From NCBI GenBank assembly GCA_009838645.1, contig VXRC01000006.1, positions 32,649 through 96,648 on the forward strand: a stretch of DNA of 64,000 nucleotides, written 5' to 3'. The number at the start of each line of letters is the position of its first letter. The stretch's first letter is position 1. The stretch comes from Gemmatimonadota bacterium. GTDB taxonomy: Bacteria > JAAXHH01. Under the pieces are notes generated by a model. That model was not told the origin of the DNA. It worked only from the letters and a program-made list of their open reading frames with translations, and made no database searches. The position numbers and the translations under genes were made by a program. Below are positions 53,613-64,000 of the stretch, in pieces.

Positions 53613-55832
53613 TCAGCCCTCCTTCACTGCGGCCAGCGCGCTGAGCACTTTGTCGGGGGTGAACGGCATTTCCCGTATCCGGGCGCCGCAGGCGTTGTAG
53701 ATGGCGTTGGCGATGGAGGCGGGGGTCGGGATCGTCGCGGGTTCGCCGATGCCGATGACGCCTCGTTCCGGTTCGTCGTACCTGAGGATTTCGATTTCAG
53801 GGATGTCCATGGAGCCCATGACCTTGTAGTCTTCCAGGTTTGCGTTGACCATGTAGCCCGTCGCGGGGTCCATGATGCGGTTCTCGTACATGCCGTAACC
53901 GATGCCCATCAGGACGCCGCCGTTTACCTGGCTTGCCCAGGTGAGCGGGTTCAGGATCATGCCGCTGTTGTGGACGGCCACGACCCGGTCGACCTTTACC
54001 AGGCCGGTTTCGGTGTCGACGCTGACCTCGACGAAGTGCACGCCGGGCACGCCGCTGTCCGAGTAACCGGGCAGCCACTGGCCGTGGAAGAAGATGGGCT
54101 CGTCCCCGAGCTGGGCCGCCGCCTGCTGCCAGGTCATGCTCCTGGAAGGATCGCTGCCCACGAACACGTTGCCGTCCGAGGCTACGAGTTCACCCGGTTC
54201 CACGCCGAAGTTGGGCGCGATCTTCTTGAACAGTTCGAGTTTCGCCAGCATCGTCGTACCCTTGATGGCGGGCGATACCGACGCGGCTGTGGTGCTTCCG
54301 CCGCTTCCGCCCGAATAAGGGTAGTTCGTGTCGCCGATGCCGACGGTAATATCCTCTATCTTCAACCCGAACTCTTCCGCCGCGACCATGTGCACCAGGG
54401 TGAGCGTCCCGGTACCGATGTCCTGCGTGCCGCACTTCACGTGCACGCTCCCATCGGGATTGATGGTACACTCGGCCTGCGTCCTTCCGCCGCCGCCGCC
54501 CCACCGGCACGATCCCACGCCCATGCCGGTCTTGATCCGGCCGGTCTGGGAATTGGGCGTGGCGCTCCGGCGGGTCTTCCAACCGATGTGCTCCGCGCCC
54601 ATGGCCACCATGTTGCGCCGCGCTTCATCCGGGTCGTTCATCTGGCGGATGTCGATGGGGTCCATACCCAGCGCCTCGGCCATCTCGTCCATCATGGATT
54701 CCATGGCGAAGGCCGCCTGGGGGTGTCCCGGCGCGCGCTGGGCGGCCATAGGCCCGGCGTTGGTGAACACGCTCGTCTGTTCGATGCGGTAGTTGGGGAT
54801 CTCGTAGAGGTACGGCGCTCCGGGAATGTTGGCGCTGCCGGCGACGCCGGGCGTACCGTAGTTGGACCGCTCGTAGGCGACCAGCTTGCCGTCGCTCGTC
54901 GCGCCCAGCTTCACGTGCTGCACGGCGGAGGGCCGGTTCCCGGTGGAAAGGTGCTCTTCCTTGCGCGTCAGCATCAGCTTCACGGGCGCTCCGGCCTTCC
55001 GGGCGAGCAGGGCGCAGATCACGCCTTCCTTGCGGGCGCCGAACTTGGCGCCGAACCCGCCGCCCATGAACTCCGTAATCACGCGGACGTTCGTTTCGGG
55101 GATTCCGAAATGCCCGGCCAGTTCGCCGCGCACGCTGAATACGCCCTGGGTGGAGGCCCAGACCGTCAGCTTGTCGCCTTCCCACTGGCACACGTTGCCG
55201 TGGGTCTCCAGCGCGATGTGGGACTGCACCTGGCACCGGTAGGAGGCCTCGAGGGTCACGTCGGCCTGGGCGAATCCCGCGGCGATGTCGCCCTGCTCGC
55301 CGACCCTGGGCTCGCCTACGTTACCGCGGTCGCTGTGCACCTGGGCCGCGTCCGGGTCCCGCGCCGCGTCTTCGTCCACGACGAAGGGCAGCACCTCGTA
55401 ATCCACGTCGATGGCGTGGAGCGCGTCTTCAGCGACCTCCGGCGTCGTTGCCGCGACGGCCGCTATTTCCTGTCCGGCGAACCGGCACTCCCGTGAGAAG
55501 ACCTCGGGGTCGTCGTTGGGAAGCACCACCACACTCACGCCGGGCAGCGCCATCGCCCGGGTGGCGTCGATGCGGTTGATCCGGGCGCGGGGGTGGGCCG
55601 ATCGCAGGATGCGACCGTAGAGCAGGCCGGGCAACTTGATGTCGGCGGTGTACTTGGCGCGGCCGGTGACTTTGTCGACCGCGTCCACGCGGGTGTGGGG
55701 CTTGTTGACATAGGTGTTCTTCGAAAGGTCTCCCCAGCCGCCTTCGCCGGTATCGGGGACCTGAATTTCGATTTCTCTGGGTTCACCGTCTTCCTGGATG
55801 GTGATCGTGACCGTCTTCATCTTCTGCTGCAT
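53613..55832 (-). CDS. molybdopterin-binding oxidoreductase large subunit, PaoC-like
   Basis: 739 residues starting after GGGAGGG. The N-terminal ald_Xan_dh_C domain (KVTGRAKYTADI to LHAIDVDYEVLPF) is followed by the Mo-binding domain with FMGGGFGAKFGARKEG, QRAPGHPQAAFAMESMMDEMA and VKCGTQDIGTGTLTLVHMVAAE. The catalytic glutamate is in GVIGIGEPATIPTPASIANAI near the C-terminus. It hydroxylates an aldehyde or heterocycle. No Tat signal of its own; it would ride with the signal-bearing 2Fe-2S subunit. Confidence 0.93.
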   Translation of the reverse strand: MQQKMKTVTITIQEDGEPREIEIQVPDTGEGGWGDLSKNTYVNKPHTRVDAVDKVTGRAKYTADIKLPGLLYGRILRSAHPRARINRIDATRAMALPGVSVVVLPNDDPEVFSRECRFAGQEIAAVAATTPEVAEDALHAIDVDYEVLPFVVDEDAARDPDAAQVHSDRGNVGEPRVGEQGDIAAGFAQADVTLEASYRCQVQSHIALETHGNVCQWEGDKLTVWASTQGVFSVRGELAGHFGIPETNVRVITEFMGGGFGAKFGARKEGVICALLARKAGAPVKLMLTRKEEHLSTGNRPSAVQHVKLGATSDGKLVAYERSNYGTPGVAGSANIPGAPYLYEIPNYRIEQTSVFTNAGPMAAQRAPGHPQAAFAMESMMDEMAEALGMDPIDIRQMNDPDEARRNMVAMGAEHIGWKTRRSATPNSQTGRIKTGMGVGSCRWGGGGGRTQAECTINPDGSVHVKCGTQDIGTGTLTLVHMVAAEEFGLKIEDITVGIGDTNYPYSGGSGGSTTAASVSPAIKGTTMLAKLELFKKIAPNFGVEPGELVASDGNVFVGSDPSRSMTWQQAAAQLGDEPIFFHGQWLPGYSDSGVPGVHFVEVSVDTETGLVKVDRVVAVHNSGMILNPLTWASQVNGGVLMGIGYGMYENRIMDPATGYMVNANLEDYKVMGSMDIPEIEILRYDEPERGVIGIGEPATIPTPASIANAIYNACGARIREMPFTPDKVLSALAAVKEG

Positions 55833-55836
55833 CGGC

Positions 55837-56499
55837 TCACCCTCCCTTCCGCATCTTTTCGGCGGCGCTCATCACGGCCTCGAACACGTGGGGATAGGTG
55901 CCGCAGCGACAGATGTTGCCGGACAGACCTTCCCGGACCTCGTCCGGCGTCGGGTTGTCGTTGGCGTCCAGCAACGACTTGGAGGACATCAGGAACCCCG
56001 GCGTGCAGAATCCGCACATCAGGGCGTCCTTCTCGACGAAGGCTTCCTGGATGGGATGCAGACTGTCGCCGTCCGCCATGCCTTCCACGGTCTCGATTTT
56101 CCTGCCCTGGGCGTCCATGGCCAGCGTCATGCAGCTGAAGACGAGCTTGCCGTCCATCTCCACGGTGCAGGCCCCGCACTCGCCCTTGTCGCAGACCACT
56201 TTGGGACCGGTGATCTCCAGCCTGTCCCGCAGCGCGTCGGCCAGGGTCGTGCGCGCTTCCACCTCGACGTTGTGCGACTGGCCGTTCACGTCGAGCGATA
56301 TGGTCGCCGACATGACGCCCTCGGCTTCCTGGGCGGCCGCCGTCCCGGCTTCAGAAACCAGGATGGCCGGCGCTACGGCTGCCGTCACCGCACCTGCGCC
56401 CGCGCCCTTGAGAAAACCACGGCGCGTGAACCGGGTCCCCGATTTCGTTTCGGAATGGGACGATTCATCGGGCCTGGCTTCATCGTGTCGATCAGCCAT
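55837..56499 (-). CDS. Tat-exported 2Fe-2S subunit, PaoA-like
   Basis: 220 residues. Twin-arginine signal TRRGFLKGAGAGAVTAAVAPA at about 28-48. Two [2Fe-2S] clusters: plant-type CDKGECGACTVEM and a later Cys, then the helical domain CGFCTPGFLM and CRCGTYPHVFEA. Together with the FAD and Mo subunits it forms a periplasmic oxidoreductase like E. coli PaoABC, which detoxifies aromatic aldehydes. First gene of the operon; promoter at 56651-56679. Confidence 0.93.
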   Translation of the reverse strand: MADRHDEARPDESSHSETKSGTRFTRRGFLKGAGAGAVTAAVAPAILVSEAGTAAAQEAEGVMSATISLDVNGQSHNVEVEARTTLADALRDRLEITGPKVVCDKGECGACTVEMDGKLVFSCMTLAMDAQGRKIETVEGMADGDSLHPIQEAFVEKDALMCGFCTPGFLMSSKSLLDANDNPTPDEVREGLSGNICRCGTYPHVFEAVMSAAEKMRKGG

Positions 56500-56650
56500 A
56501 GGACCTCCTCTTCTACGTATTTATGCCATCAAATCAAAGCCATCCGAACTGACGGAGTGCTAACGACAGAACCAGGCTGGCGAGTAATCACGAGAACTGG
56601 AACCGGCAATACCGGTGTTCTGTGGTAAACGGGTTGGGAACCACCCTGTG

Positions 56651-56679
56651 AATATGGAAGTCGGTCCGGTCGCCGTCAA
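56651..56679 (-). promoter_or_regulatory. promoter of the paoA-like operon
   Basis: Minus strand TTGACG (56674-56679), 17 bp, CATATT (56651-56656). Confidence 0.55.
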
Positions 56680-56749
56680 GACCTTTCACTAATGGTTATA
56701 CAGGGAACGAAGGCGTTGTCGTCAAACAAAACCGGGTACGCGTTTTCAC

Positions 56750-56779
56750 TTGCGATTTCGGCCTGTGTGCCCTTAGATT
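56750..56779 (+). promoter_or_regulatory. possible promoter of the SGNH hydrolase gene
   Basis: TTGCGA (56750-56755), 18 bp, TAGATT (56774-56779). Leader about 90 nt. Confidence 0.4.
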
Positions 56780-56875
56780 CAGGGGGAGTGCGACGGTAAC
56801 GTGAATGGGGATGATGTTTGCCAACCGTCCGGTCCAATCGGCCGGAACAGGGTGCATGACAGTCGGAGAACGGGT

Positions 56876-57925
56876 ATGAAGCGTTACGCATTTGCCGCCA
56901 TGGCCGGTGCCGCGGTGGGCGCCCTCGTGGGTGCGGAGTTCTACCTTCGCCGGCAGGATCACGCGTACAACAGGGACCGCTGGTTCCACGAGGAATACGA
57001 CGGCGCCCATCCCTACATCGTGTTTCACAACCGCAGCGGCTGGGAACTGATGCCGGGATACAGCGTGGCCGGCATCCGGATCAACGACTACGGGTTCCGG
57101 GGAACGGACTTTACGAGACGGAAGGATCCCGAAGCCGTCCGTATCATGTGTCTCGGCGACTCCTGCACCTTCGGCGCGCCAGGGGACGATTCGCCCTATC
57201 CCTACCAGCTGGAACGGCAGCTGGCCCGGATGGACCTGGAGCGCGGTCACCAGGTGATCAACGCCGGCGTGGACGACCACGCGTCCATCAACGCCCAGTT
57301 GCGCCTTCCCCGGCTCCTGGCGTTCGAGCCGGACATCCTGATCGTCTACATCGGCTGGAACGACATGTGGCTGGGAAACCCGAAGCACTATCCCGATATG
57401 CGCAGGAAGACCCAGTCCTACTGGCACTACGGCAACGGCGGCAACACGGGCCTGAGGCTGCTGGACGAAGCCAAGGAGATCCTGGAACTGAACACACCGC
57501 CGCCCATCGGCTCCTTCGACCTCGAGGACTTCCTGCCGGAGAACTACGAGTACAATATGCGCCACCTCATCCGGACGGCGAAGGACGACCGTATCCGTGT
57601 CGTTCTGACGACCCTGCCGACGCTCATATCGCGCAACGGCACAGAGATGTCCATGCAAAGCCTCGACAAGATGCGGTATCCGTCCTTTCTGGCCCGGGGA
57701 GACCTCGACCGCCTCAGTAAACTCTACGATATCTACGATGCCTCGATCCGCCGGCTGGCCATGGAAGAGGATACGGACCTCATCGATCTCAACGCCGCTT
57801 TTACCGGGATGGACGGAGAACGCGAACGGTACTTCGCCGATACCTGGCATCCCACCATCGAAGGCAGCGAGGTCATCGCGCAGGCGCTGGCCCAGGGCCT
57901 GCGGGACCGCGACATCGTAGGATAG
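56876..57925 (+). CDS. SGNH/GDSL hydrolase, membrane-anchored
   Basis: 349 residues from the ATG at 56876. A short N-terminal hydrophobic segment (FAAMAGAAVGALVGAEF) anchors or exports it. SGNH blocks: CLGDSCTFGAPG with the nucleophilic Ser, INAGVDDHASINAQ (Gly), VYIGWNDMWLGNP (Asn) and FADTWHPTIEGSEVIA with the catalytic Asp and His. Typical of carbohydrate esterases or glycan deacetylases. GGAG lies 8 nt before the start. Substrate unknown. Confidence 0.88.
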   Translation: MKRYAFAAMAGAAVGALVGAEFYLRRQDHAYNRDRWFHEEYDGAHPYIVFHNRSGWELMPGYSVAGIRINDYGFRGTDFTRRKDPEAVRIMCLGDSCTFGAPGDDSPYPYQLERQLARMDLERGHQVINAGVDDHASINAQLRLPRLLAFEPDILIVYIGWNDMWLGNPKHYPDMRRKTQSYWHYGNGGNTGLRLLDEAKEILELNTPPPIGSFDLEDFLPENYEYNMRHLIRTAKDDRIRVVLTTLPTLISRNGTEMSMQSLDKMRYPSFLARGDLDRLSKLYDIYDASIRRLAMEEDTDLIDLNAAFTGMDGERERYFADTWHPTIEGSEVIAQALAQGLRDRDIVG

Positions 57926-57937
57926 CCCAGAACCTAA

Positions 57938-58456
57938 TTGAAGCAGGTACTGAAATACACGGTCTTCCCCACGCCGCTCGGCCCCATGTACGCGGCGGCC
58001 AGTGAAGCGGGCGTATGCCGGGTTACCTCCGGTGTCACGGACGAGGCATTCGCGACGGACATGCTGAACCGCTTCGACGCGCAACTCGCCTTCGTCCCTG
58101 ACGACGGGTTGCTTGCCGCGGTCGAAGACCAGATCACGCGGTATTTCGAAGGAAAGCTGAGAGATTTCGACCTCCCGGTGGATTTCCTGCGGGGCACGTC
58201 CTTTACCCGGCAGGTCTGGACCGCGCAACAGGCCATTCCATACGGGCAGTGGCGTTCCTACAAGTGGGTGGCCGAGCAGGTGCGCAGGCCCCGGGCCGCC
58301 CGGGCGGTGGGCCAGGCCAACAGCTGCAACGACATCGGCCTCCTGGTGCCCTGCCACCGCGTGATCACCAGCGACGGACGCCTGGGAGGCTACGGCGGCC
58401 GGCCGGAGGTCAAGGCGTTTCTGCTCGACCTGGAAGGTACGGACTACAACCGCTGA
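57938..58456 (+). CDS. methylated-DNA--protein-cysteine methyltransferase
   Basis: 172 residues starting with TTG at 57938. The acceptor cysteine is in LLVPCHRVITSDGRLGGYGG, with IPYGQWRSYKWVA and RAARAVGQANSCNDIG before it. It repairs O6-alkylguanine in a one-time suicide reaction. The substrate-pocket block reads NSCNDIG where NPxPI is usual, a mild variation. Twelve bp after the SGNH gene; no ribosome site is clear. Confidence 0.93.
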   Translation: MKQVLKYTVFPTPLGPMYAAASEAGVCRVTSGVTDEAFATDMLNRFDAQLAFVPDDGLLAAVEDQITRYFEGKLRDFDLPVDFLRGTSFTRQVWTAQQAIPYGQWRSYKWVAEQVRRPRAARAVGQANSCNDIGLLVPCHRVITSDGRLGGYGGRPEVKAFLLDLEGTDYNR

Positions 58457-58502
58457 CCGCCGCGCGATTGCCGTAACGCGCTGCCCGATTTGATCACTGC
58501 CC

Positions 58503-59156
58503 ATGCCGCTGGACATTCCCAACCGAGTCTACTTCGCCTACGCCTTCCAGTGCAGATACCGCGAGCAGGCGCCCCGGATCAACGGCGTCCTGGAAGACTG
58601 GGATGACGAATACCTCGTACCCGACCTGGGTTTCCTGGAGAACCGGCCGAAAGCCGCGGACGTCTACATGGCCTGGAACGACGAGGGTCTGTACTTCGCC
58701 GTGGACGTGCGCAAGCGAAAGCCGGTCCAATCCCACTACGGACGGCACTGGACCGGGGACAGCTTTCAGATCTGGCTGGACACGCGCGACGTGAAGACCG
58801 CCAGGCGGGCGGGAAGGTACTGTCACCAGTTCAACTGCCTGCCCACCGGGGGCGGCGACCGCGGGGACCGGCCCGTGGTCAAGCCCTCGCAGGTCGACCG
58901 CTCCCGCGAGAATTGGAACATGCCGGAACCGGAAGCGCTTCCCATCGCGTCCCTGATCACGGACCGCGGTTACACCCTGGAGGTGTGCCTCCCGACCGAA
59001 ACCCTCAGCGGATACGACCCGGAAGAGTTCCCCCGGCTGGGCTTCACCTATTTCCTCAACAATTCGGAGTACCCCGCCCAGTGGTGGAGCGCCGGGCGGG
59101 ACCTGCGCGTCCACGTGGACCCCAGCACGTGGGGCACGGCGGTGTTAAGCAGGTAG
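58503..59156 (+). CDS. single CBM9/DOMON-like protein
   Basis: 217 residues, no signal peptide. A beta-sandwich with APRINGVLEDWDDEYL, VYMAWNDEGLYFAVDVRKRK, SFQIWLDTRDVK and a C-terminal YFLNNSEYPAQWWSAG follows the CBM9-like plan seen twice in the protein at 48994-50766, but the sequences are only distantly alike. A sugar-binding role is inferred. Confidence 0.75.
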   Translation: MPLDIPNRVYFAYAFQCRYREQAPRINGVLEDWDDEYLVPDLGFLENRPKAADVYMAWNDEGLYFAVDVRKRKPVQSHYGRHWTGDSFQIWLDTRDVKTARRAGRYCHQFNCLPTGGGDRGDRPVVKPSQVDRSRENWNMPEPEALPIASLITDRGYTLEVCLPTETLSGYDPEEFPRLGFTYFLNNSEYPAQWWSAGRDLRVHVDPSTWGTAVLSR

Positions 59157-59199
59157 TTGGCGAGAAGAGAAGACAGGATTACTTCATGAGGAAGAGACG

Positions 59200-59475
59200 A
59201 TGAGTGACTTGAGCGAATACGTGGCATATCGCAGGGTCAAGGATGCGGAATTTGCCGAGAGATACGATGAAGGATATCAGGAGTTCAAGATCGGCGTACT
59301 ACTTCGACAGGCGAGAGAGGATGCCGGCCTTACCCAGGAAGAGGTGGCACGCAGGTTGAAAACCAGGAAGTCTGCTATATCCAGGATTGAGAATCATGCG
59401 GAAGACATCCGGTTGTCAACCCTGGGAAAGTACGCCAAAGCGATCGGAAAAAAGTTGCAGTTTACGGTGGGATAA
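59200..59475 (+). CDS. XRE-family helix-turn-helix protein (lone antitoxin-like)
   Basis: 91 residues. After a charged start, residues 30-85 form a Cro/C1-type domain: LLRQAREDAGLTQEEVARRLKTRKSAISRIENHAEDIRLSTLGKYAKAIG. It resembles HigA or other antitoxins paired with RelE/HigB toxins. No toxin gene is found on either side: upstream only 43 bp separate it from the CBM9-like gene. It may regulate its own promoter or be an orphan. Confidence 0.85.
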   Translation: MSDLSEYVAYRRVKDAEFAERYDEGYQEFKIGVLLRQAREDAGLTQEEVARRLKTRKSAISRIENHAEDIRLSTLGKYAKAIGKKLQFTVG

Positions 59476-59501
59476 CGGGCTGTAGGCAATTAAAAACAGC
59501 A

Positions 59502-63188
<3,687 letters not shown>

Positions 63189-63529
63189 CCGGTCCAGCAG
63201 GAGGTGGGTTTCAGTTGTTACGGGATGGAACTGGCTGAAGATCGCGGTCTCCTTCAGGATGTTGTACTTCGCGGGACTTTCGAGTCACGGTCGCTTATGA
63301 GTGCCAGGACCGTAACGCCGCCGCGCGCGTTTCCGCTTTAAATCTACGGTAGGTCCGGGGGATCGTCAAGGTCGGAGCGCGTTAAGGTCCGAGGGACCGT
63401 CAAGGTCGACGCAATTGATCTTCCCATCCGTTATGCGACGTTGTATCATGACCTCATATCTTGAAATCGACAGGTGTATACGGCGGATCGACAGTCCGAT
63501 TACTCGACCATCGGAGAAGGAGTGTTCCC
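63189..63529. other. divergent intergenic region metH / HisC-like gene
   Basis: 341 bp. Contains the leftward metH promoter (63341-63369), the in-frame but startless metH upstream extension, and short imperfect repeats of GTCAAGGTC at 63365 and 63410. No cobalamin or SAM riboswitch is apparent. A clear promoter for the HisC-like gene was not found. Confidence 0.5.
63341..63369 (-). promoter_or_regulatory. sigma70-type promoter of metH
   Basis: Minus strand TTGACG (63364-63369), 17 bp, TAGATT (63341-63346). Transcription would begin near 63334, about 90 nt before the AAGGAG site. Confidence 0.65.
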
Positions 63530-64000
63530 ATGTCCGACAGAAAAGAAGCAAGTACCACGGCCAGGCCGGAGCTTTCGCGACCCGAACCGGGGTTCGCACG
63601 GCCCAGTCCGGGGCTTTCGCGCCGGGGATTCCTGAAAGGCGCCCTGGCGGGAGCCGGTGCGATTTCCTTTGGCAGTTACGAGGCCGTGGCCCAGTTGGTG
63701 GGCGGCCCTTCAGTACGTGGCTGGGGGGTGCCCCCGGGCCTGGTGCGCATCGACGCCAACGAGAACGCCCTGGGGCCGTCTCCCCGTGCCGTCGAGGCGG
63801 TGCTGTCCCTGGTGACCAGCATCAACCGGTATGGCCAGAACCCGGACCTGCTGGGGAAGCTCGCCCGCCGGCACGGCGTACCCGTGGTGGAATGGACGGA
63901 CAGTCCCTTCGCCCCGGTACCAGACGCGTGGATCGCGGTGGGCGCCGGGTCGTCGGATCAGCTGGTGGCCATCCGTCACTCTTACGGGTGTCGGTTTTAA
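63530..64000 (+). pseudogene. Tat-exported HisC-like aminotransferase, truncated
   Basis: 156 codons from the ATG at 63530 (AAGGAG 7 nt upstream) to a TAA that ends exactly at the window edge. A twin-arginine signal (LSRRGFLKGALAGAGAISFG) follows an N-terminal stretch with repeated RP/PG blocks. Then VRIDANENALGPSPRAVEAV and NPDLLGKLARRHGVP, AVGAGSSDQLVA match the first third of histidinol-phosphate aminotransferase-like enzymes, which are about 350-400 residues. The PLP lysine region is missing. Either a frameshift or stop has broken the gene near 63970, or this is a contig-end error. Confidence 0.6.

Larger units (their letters stand above)
56500..56875. other. divergent intergenic region paoA-like / SGNH hydrolase
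   Basis: 376 bp with the leftward promoter 56651-56679 and a possible rightward promoter 56750-56779. No small gene or RNA is recognised; the paoA-side leader of about 145 nt has no obvious riboswitch fold (a molybdenum-cofactor motif was looked for and not seen). Confidence 0.5.

Noticed and set aside
59157..59199. Toxin gene partner upstream of the XRE protein
   Set aside because: Only 43 bp separate it from the CBM9-like gene; no toxin-sized frame exists on either side.
63189..63340. Cobalamin or SAM riboswitch before metH
   Set aside because: No B12-box or SAM-type conserved segments could be seen in the leader.

Overview
The window is about 64 kb of high-GC, gene-dense chromosome from a Gram-negative, probably marine bacterium. 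It encodes Tat-exported proteins, a lipoprotein, an outer-membrane DUF3187 protein and a Na+-translocating decarboxylase. Two phytanoyl-CoA dioxygenase-like proteins, an MlrC (M81) protein, a creatininase-like protein, CBM9-like proteins and an oligogalacturonate-lyase-like propeller recall uncultivated phyla such as Latescibacterota. That placement is inferred from gene content; no rRNA or tRNA gene is visible. Genes are packed in operons with many ATGA/GTGA stop-start overlaps. Most promoters I could find share one architecture: TTGAC(A/G), about 17 bp, then a -10 hexamer beginning and ending like TANNNT.

Layout. 1-5.7 kb: a cut-off sugar-type ABC binding protein divergent from a PLP aminotransferase; an AT-richer island of chained tiny genes for membrane/coiled-coil proteins; then a P-loop kinase, a creatininase-like hydrolase and a phytanoyl-CoA dioxygenase. 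5.8-12.6 kb (minus): leuC, leuD, a multi-GAF histidine kinase, a receiver-PP2C phosphatase and a GNAT enzyme. 13-18.9 kb (plus): DUF512 radical-SAM-like protein, der GTPase, MerR-type regulator, M1-type peptidase. 18.9-24.8 kb (minus): HU and TPR protein, a second phytanoyl-CoA dioxygenase, msrA-mlrC, amidohydrolase plus a small membrane protein. 25-30.8 kb (plus): oadG-oadB-oadA Na+ pump, DUF3187 protein, beta-propeller protein. 30.8-34.3 kb (minus): a leucine-rich-repeat lipoprotein and ilvE.

34.4-45.8 kb (plus): ribD-ribE-ribBA-ribH-nusB, a metallophosphoesterase, a DUF2723 membrane glycosyltransferase and three more glycosyltransferases, apparently one long transcription unit. 46-47.5 kb (minus): yggT-tsaB-rimI. 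47.9-50.8 kb (plus): an Ldh-family dehydrogenase and a protein with two CBM9-like domains. 50.7-56.5 kb (minus): a PaoABC-like periplasmic molybdenum oxidoreductase, a tiny Cys-containing protein and class I fumarase. 56.9-59.5 kb (plus): SGNH hydrolase, MGMT, CBM9-like protein, lone XRE protein. 59.5-63.2 kb (minus): metH. The window ends in a Tat-exported HisC-like aminotransferase that stops early.

The most unusual theme is pervasive short tandem duplication. Nine-base units coding Gly-Pro tripeptides occur inside unrelated conserved proteins (histidine kinase, M1 peptidase, lumazine synthase, with a degenerate version in TsaB), and 16-32 bp direct repeats sit in many intergenic spacers. 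Other points of interest are the tiny-gene island at 2.3-3.3 kb, a phased TTTGACA array with a small ORF near 45.8-46.0 kb, and back-to-back ilvE/ribD promoters that may make ribD mRNA leaderless.
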